A DNA stretch of 64,000 nucleotides from JAPPHA01 sp965220985. Lineage in GTDB: Bacteria; Pseudomonadota; Alphaproteobacteria; Rhodobacterales; Rhodobacteraceae. The translations under genes were made by a program, and so were the position numbers. Where the stretch lies: positions 1,612,001-1,676,000 of the forward strand of contig OZ244854.1 in assembly GCA_965220985.1 (NCBI GenBank). Direction: 5' to 3'. Below the pieces are notes generated by a model. It did no database searches. It worked only from the letters and a program-made list of their open reading frames with translations, and had not been told where the DNA came from. Each line of letters begins with the position of its first letter. The first letter of the stretch is position 1. Below, piece after piece: positions 25,323 through 32,454 of the stretch.

Positions 25323-26570
25323 ATGTTCGAGAATCTTTTCACCTGTCCCGACACGATCGGACGCTATCGCGCTTCGCCGCTCCTCGACGAACGGCTCAGC
25401 TACCTGTCGCATTGTGCACAAACGGGTTCGCGACCGCGGAGTCTGCGCGAGATCGCGGCGCATCAGGTCAATCTGATTCGTCTGCTGGATCTTCACGAGA
25501 GCGAGCGGGTCAATGTCGCGCGCATCGAAGCCGTTGCCGATCGATGGTCGCTTCCGGGCGGACGCCAATGCGATCAACCCGCACGGCCCGCGCAGAGACA
25601 GCAGTTCGTCAACCATGCGGTGCGATGGCTGCGCTTCATCGACCTGCTCGATGAACCGATCGTGGCGCGACATGCTCATGTCGACGAGGTGGCAGTTTTC
25701 GAAGCGTGGACGCAGGACGAACGCGGGTGGTCCAAAGAAACGACTGTCAGTTGCATCAGAACGATCGATCGTTTTTTCGATGGATTGGACGAACGCGGAG
25801 TCCCGCTGGTCGCAGTCGGTATCGGCGACATCGACCAGGAGGTTGCACGCTGGCGTGCCCGCGCCTGCAGCAGGAACACGATTCGCAACTACTCGCATTA
25901 TCTTCGCGCATTCTTTCGGTTCGCCGAACGCCAGGGCTGGTGCAGCCCCGGACTGACGGACGGGATCATGCCGCCGCGCTTTCGTCGCGGCGAGACGGTC
26001 CCGAAGGGGCTGACCCGGGACGAGATGCTGCGACTGCTCGCAACCTCGGAGGGAGACCGGCAGACTGACATCCGTGATCGGGCGATTCTGATGGCGCTGA
26101 TCGCCTACGGCCTGCGTTCCGGAGAGGTCGTCGGTCTGCAGCTCGACGATCTGGACTGGAAGGAGGAGATCCTGCGGGTGCGCCGACCGAAGGTGCGGCG
26201 CACGCAGAACTATCCGCTCTCGCCCGGCGTCGGGAAGACGATCCTGCGCTACATCCACGATGTCCGCCCCCGATGTTCGGAGGGGACGCTCTTTCTTTGT
26301 TTGAACGCTCCGTTTCGGCCGATGACCCGGGAGGTGGTGAATCGCGTGGTCGGAAGCCGTCTCAAGCGAATCGGCATCACCGGCAAGCATTGCGGCCCGC
26401 ATGCGCTGCGCCATGGCACGGCCCAGCACCTGCTCGACCAGGGCATGTCGATGAAGGAGGTCGGCGACTATCTCGGCCATCGCAGCGTCTCGGCCACGTC
26501 GACGTACGCCAAGGTTCAGCTCGGCGCGCTGCGCGAGGTCGCCGACATCGATCTGGAGGGCCTGGCATGA
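25323..26570 (+). CDS. Tyrosine recombinase 1 of the RIT element
   Basis: This 415-residue site-specific recombinase is the first of the trio. A SAM-like core-binding domain spans roughly residues 85-220 (WSKETTVSCIRTIDRFFD; SRNTIRNYSHYLRAFFRFA). The catalytic domain follows from about residue 235: the first Arg in AYGLRSGEVVGLQ, HxxR in GPHALRHGTAQHLL, His in DYLGHRSVSATS, and the nucleophile Tyr in TSTYAKV. ATG 25323 has AAGGAG seven bases upstream, just inside the left repeat. Its TGA overlaps the ATG of the second recombinase as ATGA. It should act with the other two on the element ends. Confidence 0.9.
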   Translation: MFENLFTCPDTIGRYRASPLLDERLSYLSHCAQTGSRPRSLREIAAHQVNLIRLLDLHESERVNVARIEAVADRWSLPGGRQCDQPARPAQRQQFVNHAVRWLRFIDLLDEPIVARHAHVDEVAVFEAWTQDERGWSKETTVSCIRTIDRFFDGLDERGVPLVAVGIGDIDQEVARWRARACSRNTIRNYSHYLRAFFRFAERQGWCSPGLTDGIMPPRFRRGETVPKGLTRDEMLRLLATSEGDRQTDIRDRAILMALIAYGLRSGEVVGLQLDDLDWKEEILRVRRPKVRRTQNYPLSPGVGKTILRYIHDVRPRCSEGTLFLCLNAPFRPMTREVVNRVVGSRLKRIGITGKHCGPHALRHGTAQHLLDQGMSMKEVGDYLGHRSVSATSTYAKVQLGALREVADIDLEGLA

Positions 26571-27517
26571 CTCTTCGGGACGCAATCGATGCATATGTCG
26601 CATGGCGCCGGGACCACGGCGCGAAGTTCGAATCCGGTGAATACCTGTTGCGTCTCTTCAGCAGGCATGTCGGCGACAACGCTGACTGCGGCTCCGTTGC
26701 CGGCGAGGACGTTCTTGAATTCCTGGCCGGCAATCGCCCTCTCACGGCGTACCGAAACAACAAGTACGTTACGCTGAGCGGGTTCTACCGCTACGCGATC
26801 AGCCGTGGCCTCGCCGCTCGGTCTCCGCTTCCCGCACCGGAAGACGAACCGAGACGGGCGTGCGCCACCCCGCCGCATGTCTATTCCCGCAATGAACTTT
26901 TTCGCCTGTTCGGGGCCATCGACACCAGCCGGCGGCGTGCGGTCCAGTTCGATGCCGACACCATGAGGACCCTGCTTCTCCTGCTCTACGGCGCAGGCCT
27001 TCGCTTCGGCGAAGCGCAGCGGCTCACGCTCGAAGATGCTGACCTCACCGACGCAGTGCTGACCATACGCGACACCAAGTTCTTCAAGACGCGTCTGGTT
27101 CCTGTCGGTCCGCAGCTCGTCGATGCCCTGCGAACCTATGTGGCCGGTCGCGTCGAGCGCCCGCTGCCGCAGCGCGGCGCCTCGACCCTGCTCGCCAATC
27201 TCGATGGCACCCCGTTGGCCAAGATGACCGTTCGGCTCGCTTTCAGCAAGCTGCTGAAGGGCGCCGGAATCGGGCAGGACCGAAATGGTCGGCGGCGGCC
27301 GTGCCTGCATTCGTTCCGCCACGCCGCCGCCGTGCACCGCGTGGAATCGTGGTATCGACAGGGTGAAGACGTGCAAAGGCTCCTGCCCGCGCTCGCCACC
27401 TGGCTCGGTCACGCCAATCTGAGCGGAACCCAGGTCTATCTCACGATGACGCCGGAACTGCTGCAGGAGGCGTCGCTCCGATTCGACAGCTATGTCAACG
27501 GAGACGACGATGAGTGA
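26567..27517 (+). CDS. Tyrosine recombinase 2 of the RIT element
   Basis: This 316-residue recombinase is translated from ATG 26567, which overlaps the previous stop by four bases. The core-binding domain covers about residues 1-95 (LRDAIDAYVAWRRDHGAKFESG; YVTLSGFYRYAISRG). Catalytic residues are the Arg in YGAGLRFGEAQRL, HxxR in LHSFRHAAAVH, His in TWLGHANLSGTQ and Tyr in TQVYLTM. The spacing between the HxxR and the following His box is extended by WYRQGEDVQRLLPALA, a feature of this RIT subgroup rather than of XerC/D. It overlaps the third gene by eight bases. Function is inferred to depend on the trio. Confidence 0.9.
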   Translation: MTLRDAIDAYVAWRRDHGAKFESGEYLLRLFSRHVGDNADCGSVAGEDVLEFLAGNRPLTAYRNNKYVTLSGFYRYAISRGLAARSPLPAPEDEPRRACATPPHVYSRNELFRLFGAIDTSRRRAVQFDADTMRTLLLLLYGAGLRFGEAQRLTLEDADLTDAVLTIRDTKFFKTRLVPVGPQLVDALRTYVAGRVERPLPQRGASTLLANLDGTPLAKMTVRLAFSKLLKGAGIGQDRNGRRRPCLHSFRHAAAVHRVESWYRQGEDVQRLLPALATWLGHANLSGTQVYLTMTPELLQEASLRFDSYVNGDDDE

Positions 27518-28505
27518 AGCACGCACGCTCGGCCTCTGGTTGCGCCGGTTCCTCGACGAACATGTCGTCATCGAGCGCAATCTGAGCCAGAACACGGTCC
27601 GGAGCTATCGGGACGCCTTCATGCTGCTGCTGCCCTTCGTCAGCGCGAAAGCTCGCAAATCGCCCGACCGGCTTGCGGTGGAGGATCTTTCGTCCGAGCG
27701 CGTTCGACAGTTCCTCGCTCACCTGGAGGAGGATCGCGGCTGTTCCGCGCAGACCCGAAACCAGCGTCTGACGGCGGTCCGGAGCTTCGCCCGCTTCGTC
27801 GCCAGTCGCGACCCCGCTCTTGTCGAGTGGAGCGGGAGCATTCGTTCCATCGCCTTGAAGAAGGCGACGCCGAAACCGATCGAGTGGCTCGGCCAGCCCG
27901 AGATGGATGCGCTGATCGCGGTCCCCGACCGTCGCACGCAGAGGGGACGGACGGAGCACGCTCTGCTCCTGTTCCTCTACAACTCGGGCGCTCGCGTCTC
28001 CGAAGCGGCGAACCTGGTGGTGGGAGACATCGAGTTCCGGCGACCCAAGGACAGCCACACGATCGTGACGGTCCACGGCAAGGGCGGCAAGATCCGCAAG
28101 TGTCCGCTGTGGCCCAGGACCGAGCGGGCGCTCTCGAAGCTGGTGAAAGGGCGAGCCAACAACGACGCCGTCTTTGTCAGCCGTCTGCGGAAACCGTACA
28201 CGCGGTCCGGGATCTATCGGCTCGTCGAGCGCTGTGCGGCTTGCGTGTCGGCACTCGAAACGCAAAAGGTGACCCCTCACGTCATCCGCCACACGAGCGC
28301 TTGCCACCTGCTCAAGGCCGGGGTCGACCTGAACACGATCCGCGCATGGTTGGGTCATGTCAGCCTCGACACCACCAACGTCTACGCGGAAATCGATCTT
28401 GAAACGAAGGCCAGGGCGATGGCGCTCTGCGACATCGCCGAAGACGGATCGGAGCGTCCATGGAAAGAGGACAAGGGCGTGATGGCCTTTCTGCGCGCGC
28501 ACTGA
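27510..28505 (+). CDS. Tyrosine recombinase 3 of the RIT element
   Basis: This 331-residue protein is closest of the three to XerC/XerD-type integrases. The N-terminal domain has NLSQNTVRSYRDAFMLLLPF and TRNQRLTAVRSFARFVA. The catalytic residues are Arg in NSGARVSEAANL, Lys in the VHGKGGKIRKCPL beta-turn, HxxR in TPHVIRHTSACHLL, His in AWLGHVSLDTTN and Tyr in NVYAEID. ATG 27510 has GGAG seven bases upstream; an ATG at 27492 is also in frame. The gene ends at the border of the right inverted repeat, its last base abutting position 28506. Confidence 0.9.
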   Translation: MSEARTLGLWLRRFLDEHVVIERNLSQNTVRSYRDAFMLLLPFVSAKARKSPDRLAVEDLSSERVRQFLAHLEEDRGCSAQTRNQRLTAVRSFARFVASRDPALVEWSGSIRSIALKKATPKPIEWLGQPEMDALIAVPDRRTQRGRTEHALLLFLYNSGARVSEAANLVVGDIEFRRPKDSHTIVTVHGKGGKIRKCPLWPRTERALSKLVKGRANNDAVFVSRLRKPYTRSGIYRLVERCAACVSALETQKVTPHVIRHTSACHLLKAGVDLNTIRAWLGHVSLDTTNVYAEIDLETKARAMALCDIAEDGSERPWKEDKGVMAFLRAH

Positions 28506-28597
28506 GTGCGGAATGTTATGTTGCGGCCGGCGAAAAAGTTCTGATGCCGGGCAGGCAGTTGCGTTCACTACACAACATAATGCTGGCCGCAACATAA
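28506..28597 (-). repeat. Right 92-bp terminal inverted repeat of the RIT element
   Basis: This is the inverted partner of 25185-25276. The mismatches cluster at four places and leave the outer 25 bases (TTATGTTGCGGCCAGC onward) identical. It abuts the third recombinase stop on the inside and the direct repeat ATAATTT on the outside. Confidence 0.85.
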
Positions 28598-28604
28598 ATA
28601 ATTT
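28598..28604 (+). repeat. Right copy of 7-bp direct repeat flanking the RIT element
   Basis: ATAATTT here joins directly to the resumed rpn frame (ATA ATT TAC ATG TGT CGG), matching the left copy at 25153-25159. Confidence 0.7.
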
Positions 28605-29347
28605 ACATGTGTCGGATCTGGCTCAAGGAACTGAACAAGACGAAGAGCGAGAGAAAGGGCGGCGCACGCCGACTGCCGTTGATCATTCCGCTGGTCGACT
28701 ATGCAGGGCGGGAGGAGTGGCGCGCTCCACTGTCCATCCAGGACATGATCGATGCCCCGAAAGAGCTGGAATTCATGGTCGAGTCCTTCGGTCGAATCCT
28801 GCTGATGGATCTCGGACACATCCCTCCCAAAGAGTTGTCTCGGAGCCTTCAGCTTCGGGCAATACTGATCGTGATGTGCGTCGTGTTCCATGAGGACATC
28901 AGCGACGAAGAGATCAAACTGATTTTCGAAGGTGTTGAATACGATGAGCGGGGGATGTACTTACTCAGGTACCTTATCAAGCTGGCCAACGTGTCTGTTG
29001 AACGCCTGGAAAAAGGGTTGCGGCATTCGCCGATGGCCGCCGACAAAAAGGAGGAGATGATGTCAACACCTGCGCAGGAATGGATGGAGCAAGGCCGGCA
29101 GGACGGGCTGGCCATGGGCGTCAAGCAAGGCATCGAACAAGGCATTGAGCAAGGCATAGAAAAAGGGATGCTCGCGGGAAAGGCGGAGACTCTTCTGAAT
29201 TTGGCTCGGGTGAAGTTCGGGAAACTCTCAACTTCGGAAGTTGCGCGGGTTCGCAATGCAAGTTCCGTTGATCTCGACGCTTGGCTTGAACGATTGATCA
29301 CCTCGGATTCAATCATGGACGTGTTTGGCGGGCACCGCCGCCATTGA
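28605..29347 (+). pseudogene. 3' part of the interrupted Rpn-family nuclease gene
   Basis: This carries the C-terminal 246 residues of the Rpn protein, resuming at YMCRIWLKEL exactly where the 5' part stops. It includes LPLIIPLVDY, a helical middle section (LFEGVEYDERGMYLLRYLIKL), and the C-terminal module beginning MMSTPAQEWMEQG, with the repeat VKQGIEQGIEQGIEKG and the helical KAETLLNLARVKFGKL...LDAWLERL. Alone it has ATG 28607 but no ribosome-binding site, so expression as a separate protein is doubtful. The C-terminal module can, however, be made from the internal start at 29060 (separate entry). That module is duplicated downstream at 29380-29649. Confidence 0.85.
29048..29347 (+). CDS. 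Predicted intragenic small product of rpn (RpnS-like) with strong internal Shine-Dalgarno
   Basis: Inside the rpn frame, AAGGAGG at 29048-29054 is followed five bases later by ATG 29060 (the second ATG of a tandem pair). Translation from there gives 95 residues, MSTPAQEWMEQG to the normal stop at 29347. Published work on E. coli Rpn proteins shows that an in-frame internal start makes a small C-terminal protein (RpnS) that oligomerises with and blocks the nuclease. The signal here is much stronger than chance coding sequence would need. Since the nuclease half is now separated by the RIT element, this small product may be the only part still translated. A promoter is not identified. Confidence 0.5.
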   Translation, partial: KEEMMSTPAQEWMEQGRQDGLAMGVKQGIEQGIEQGIEKGMLAGKAETLLNLARVKFGKLSTSEVARVRNASSVDLDAWLERLITSDSIMDVFGGHRRH

Positions 29348-29379
29348 CGCCGCCCTCCTGTTGACGGCCCGGAAAAGGT

Positions 29380-29649
29380 TTGCGGCATTCGCCGGTGGCT
29401 GCCGGCAAAGCGGAGGAGATGATGTCAACACCTGCGCAGGAATGGATGGAGCAAGGCATCGAAAAAGGAAGGCGCGCGGGCAAGGCGGAGACTTTATTGC
29501 GTCAGGCTCGGATGAAGTTCGGGAAACTCTCACCTTCTCAGGTTGCGCGGGTTCGCGACGCGAGCATCGTTGATCTCGATGCCTGGCTTGAACGATTGAT
29601 GATCTCAGATTCTATCAAGGACGTGTTTGGCGGGCACAACCGTAACTGA
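29380..29649 (+). CDS. Free-standing duplicate of the Rpn C-terminal domain (RpnS-like small ORF)
   Basis: This is a tandem partial copy of the 3' end of the rpn gene. The frame matches the first copy from LRHSP through DVFGGH with only scattered changes, and it lacks about 60 bases covering most of the GIEQ repeats. The likely start is ATG 29422 (75 residues), which keeps GGAGG at 29412-29416 and the tandem ATG; the frame is open back to about 29380. The similarity continues about a dozen bases beyond the stop (TGACGCCGC). It has no nuclease residues, so it could only act as an oligomerisation partner or inhibitor of Rpn nucleases encoded here or elsewhere. A non-functional leftover is equally possible. 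Confidence 0.55.
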   Translation: MRHSPVAAGKAEEMMSTPAQEWMEQGIEKGRRAGKAETLLRQARMKFGKLSPSQVARVRDASIVDLDAWLERLMISDSIKDVFGGHNRN

Positions 29650-29660
29650 CGCCGCGCTGT

Positions 29661-30150
29661 CAATTTGCTCTGTCAAAGCGATTGTCTCGACCAATCCCGA
29701 CAACTGTTCGGCCAGTCAGTTGATGATGTCGATTGCCGTGACTCAATGCATGCTTTGCAGGCAGGGGGCATGTGGATCCGATCAGACGAAACCTGCCAGT
29801 TTCAGAATCTCCCGACTCATTGCTTGCATGGGTTTGCAGGTCTTTGGGCTTTCAGGTTGTCGTCGGCACACGGAACAGTTTGATGGTTCGGGTCTGGAAT
29901 TGGCTCCGAGCTCACTCACAGGCAATTCTTGATCATCCAAAGTGAAACACACCGGTCATCTTTGCCAGCACACTTTGGCGGCTCTGCGAGTGGAGGAGAG
30001 GTTGAGGGCATCAAGGCATGTCGGTGAATTTCTTGCCGTGAACGGCAACGGAATCCGGAATGTCGCACTTAGGTCCTGTGTATCGCCCAATACCGAGTTG
30101 GCGGCCCGCAAAAGGCAGTCTCGGCCATGTTGCAGCAAGCAAGATTTTTG
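29661..30150. other. Intergenic stretch after the rpn duplicate, no gene supported
   Basis: About 490 bases between the duplicated rpn tail and the promoter of the class II aldolase gene. Short frames on both strands have no ribosome-binding sites or recognisable domains. It may include the remains of DNA lost at the island edge. Confidence 0.45.
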
Positions 30151-30181
30151 TTGACCGTGCCACGCCTTGGGCGTGTATATG
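30151..30181 (+). promoter_or_regulatory. Predicted promoter with palindromic spacer upstream of the class II aldolase gene
   Basis: TTGACC (30151-30156) and TATATG (30176-30181) are 19 bases apart. The spacer holds a perfect dyad CACGCC-TTG-GGCGTG at 30161-30175. A long 19-base spacer filled by a dyad is the layout used by MerR-type activators, though a simple repressor operator is also possible. The gene start is 42 bases downstream. Confidence 0.45.
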
Positions 30182-30223
30182 AAGTTCTGATTACGCGAAT
30201 ACGGCAAGAAGGTGGGAGCAACC

Positions 30224-31006
30224 ATGAGTCCTCAGCAAACCGCCCGGGCCGCATGGGCACAGAATCCCGGCACAAACATCGGATACTGGCAAGAAAGGGT
30301 CGACCTCGCAGCAGCATTTCGCTGGGCGGAACGGCTTGATCTGCACGAGGCCGTGGCCAATCATTTTTCGCTGGCTGTCGGAGATGACCAGAGCGAAATT
30401 CTGATCAACCCCAACCAGATGCATTTCTCACGCATTCGCGCTTCGGACCTTCTCCTGCTCGATGTCAACGATCCAGACGTCCTCGAACGACCGGGCGCTC
30501 CCGACCCGACCGCATGGGGTCTGCACGGTTCGCTTCACCGGCTGTGCAAGCACGCGCGATGCGCCATGCACGTGCATTCGGTCTATGCAACGGTACTTGC
30601 TTCCCTCGAGGACAGCACCTTGCCCCCGATCGACCAGAATGCGGCCATGTTCTACGACCGCATCGTCGTCGATGATCAGTACGGTGGACTCGCATTCGAA
30701 GAGGAAGGAACGCGTTGTGCAGCGCTGTTCCACGACCCCAAGACATCCGTGATGGTCATGGGCAACCATGGGGTGCTCGTGATCGGCGAAACCGTCGCAG
30801 AAACGTTCAACCGCCTGTATTATTTCGAAAGGGCGGCGCGGAACTACATCATTGCACTGCAGACCGGTCGCAAGCTCCGCATATTGCCAGACGAAATCGC
30901 TGCACGAACGGCCGAGGAAATCGATTCCTATCCGGGGCAGGCAGACCGACACCTGTCCGAGATCAAGGAAATTCTCGACTCGGAAGGATCGAACTACGCC
31001 AGCTGA
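30224..31006 (+). CDS. Class II aldolase/adducin family protein
   Basis: This 260-residue zinc-dependent aldolase-like protein has the family layout: FRWAERLDLHEAVANHFSLAV, then LINPNQMHFSRIRASDLLLLDV, and the metal-binding HVHS in CAMHVHSVYATVLAS. The third His lies in VMVMGNHGVLVIGETVAETF. ATG 30224 has GGGAG six bases upstream. Similar proteins act as fuculose/ribulose-phosphate aldolases, decarboxylases or are uncharacterised; the substrate is unknown here. It is followed by a membrane hydroxylase gene and may share a transcript with it (56 bases between them). Confidence 0.88.
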   Translation: MSPQQTARAAWAQNPGTNIGYWQERVDLAAAFRWAERLDLHEAVANHFSLAVGDDQSEILINPNQMHFSRIRASDLLLLDVNDPDVLERPGAPDPTAWGLHGSLHRLCKHARCAMHVHSVYATVLASLEDSTLPPIDQNAAMFYDRIVVDDQYGGLAFEEEGTRCAALFHDPKTSVMVMGNHGVLVIGETVAETFNRLYYFERAARNYIIALQTGRKLRILPDEIAARTAEEIDSYPGQADRHLSEIKEILDSEGSNYAS

Positions 31007-31062
31007 GCAAGGCGACGGGTTGCAGCCCGCACTTGTGACCGACTCGAACTGGAGAACAGGCG

Positions 31063-32103
31063 ATGGAAACGACTCAAGCATCGGCCACGGCTTCCGGGAC
31101 AAGCAACGCAGACTGGAACTATCATCCAGACCTCCCGATCCCCACATCGCCGCTCTTTGTCTGGCCGCCCAGACCGCGAGAGGCTTTGAACTGGCTCGCG
31201 GCTTCATGGCTCAGTCTCAGCATGATCGTGCTGGAACTGGCAGCGGCGGTTCTCGTCTACGTGATGTTTCTGCCAGAACTTGCGACCATGCAGACAGTCT
31301 CGGTCGACTGGATCGTCCAGATCTGGCTTCGCAACCTGATCTTGCTCTTCCTGGTTGCGCACAGCATGCATCTGTATTTTTGCCAGTTTCGGAAACAGGG
31401 CACGGCGCTGAAGTACGATCGTCGCGAGATCGGTGGCACGAGCGGCCGGTTCACTTTCAACAGCCAGTTGCTCGACAACATGTTCTGGTCGCTGGCAAGC
31501 GGCGTGACCGTCTGGACGGCCTACGAAGTGGCGTATTTTCTCGCGGCGGCGAATGACCTCGTCCCGCTTGTTTCGTTGTCGGAGAATCCTGTCTGGTTCG
31601 TGGTCTGGCTGCTGCTGATTCCGATCTGGTCATCACTGCATTTCTACTGGATTCACAGGTTGCTTCACTGGCCGCCGCTCTACCGGCTTGCCCATTCCCT
31701 TCATCACCGGAACATCAATGTCGGCCCATGGTCGGGCATCTCCATGCACCCGGTGGAACACGTGCTTTATTTCTCGTCGCTCCTGATTCACTTCGTCGTG
31801 CCATCTCACCCGATCCACTTCCTGTTCCATGCATTCGTCAACGGACTGAACCCGGCGGCGTCGCATTCAGGATTCGAGGGGCTGGTCGTTCGCGAGGAAA
31901 AACGCTTCGATCTCGGCGATTTCTTCCATCAACTGCACCACCGCTATTTCGAGTGCAATTACGGAACTGCCGAAATGCCGTGGGATGTCTGGTTCGGCTC
32001 GTTCCACGACGGCAGCGATCGGGCCACCGCGGCGACTCGGGCGCGGCGAAGCCGAAAACACGAACGACCAAAGGCGCGGCCAAGTGGGAGCACATCGCGA
32101 TGA
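31063..32103 (+). CDS. Sterol desaturase / fatty acid hydroxylase superfamily membrane protein
   Basis: This 346-residue integral membrane di-iron enzyme has four or more hydrophobic segments (residues about 42-72, 84-106, 142-165, 176-192). The eight-histidine pattern is present: HxxxH at 193/198, HxxHH at 211-215 (HSLHHRN), and HxxHH at 289-293 (FFHQLHHRYFECNYG), with other histidines between. Such enzymes insert oxygen into or desaturate lipids, carotenoids or sterol-like molecules. The N-terminal 30 residues and a basic C-terminal tail (RARRSRKHERPK) are cytosolic-like. The substrate cannot be predicted. It is followed by about 350 bases without a gene. Confidence 0.88.
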   Translation: METTQASATASGTSNADWNYHPDLPIPTSPLFVWPPRPREALNWLAASWLSLSMIVLELAAAVLVYVMFLPELATMQTVSVDWIVQIWLRNLILLFLVAHSMHLYFCQFRKQGTALKYDRREIGGTSGRFTFNSQLLDNMFWSLASGVTVWTAYEVAYFLAAANDLVPLVSLSENPVWFVVWLLLIPIWSSLHFYWIHRLLHWPPLYRLAHSLHHRNINVGPWSGISMHPVEHVLYFSSLLIHFVVPSHPIHFLFHAFVNGLNPAASHSGFEGLVVREEKRFDLGDFFHQLHHRYFECNYGTAEMPWDVWFGSFHDGSDRATAATRARRSRKHERPKARPSGSTSR

Positions 32104-32454
32104 CGACTGTTCAAACGTCCCGACCCGCAGCACGGTAACAGCGATCCGATCGAGGCAATGGCGAGTGCTTTGTCCTCGTCAGGATCAACGATAGCACCGA
32201 CATGGGCCAGCCAATTCGTGCAGCATCGAGCGTCGATGAATTCTCCGCACCCCAGCCTTCCGGTGTCCGCTTGTCGTTTCTTGTATCGGCACTCGAAATC
32301 GCTTCGATGACGAGGTCGGCTCCCCAAACGCGCAGTGATCTAAGCCGTCCGAACGCGACGGGCGTCACCGCCGATTGCAATCGCTGCCATCGCGTGTCAA
32401 TCCGACCGGACATGATTTGCCATCGGCGGTTTTTCCAAGAAGTGTGAGTTCGAC
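32104..32454. other. Intergenic stretch upstream of the acyl-CoA dehydrogenase operon
   Basis: About 350 bases. A minus-strand frame (32111-32497) is open, but it runs into the dehydrogenase start, has no ribosome-binding site and no recognised domain, so it is not called. The promoter of the CoA-thioester operon is expected here. Confidence 0.45.

Larger units (their letters stand above)
25160..28597 (+). mobile_element. Recombinase-in-trio (RIT) element inserted in an rpn gene
   Basis: The element is about 3.4 kb. It carries three tyrosine recombinase genes in one overlapping operon, with inverted repeats of 92 bases near each end (84 of 92 positions identical) and 7-bp direct repeats outside. 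All three recombinases keep the R-HxxR-H-Y residues, so the element looks intact and possibly mobile. Nothing else is carried. The left end has 25 extra bases outside the inverted repeat, including the 16-bp palindrome ATGTTGAATTCAACAT, which has no counterpart on the right. RIT elements are known from several proteobacterial groups; the assignment here rests on gene trio, gene overlaps and ends. Confidence 0.88.
29010..29660 (+). repeat. Tandem duplication of the rpn 3' end
   Basis: Two direct copies, about 29010-29356 and 29369-29660, share nearly all sequence (for example GAGGAGATGATGTCAACACC and GGAATGGATGGAGCAAGG) apart from a 60-base gap in the second copy. The first copy contains a short 12-base tandem repeat (GGCATCGAACAA-like) that encodes GIEQ. 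Confidence 0.85.

Noticed and set aside
25305..28595. Long minus-strand frames (366-432 codons) inside the RIT element
   Set aside because: They are antisense to the three recombinase genes, and GC-rich codon bias keeps them open. No motifs were found in them.
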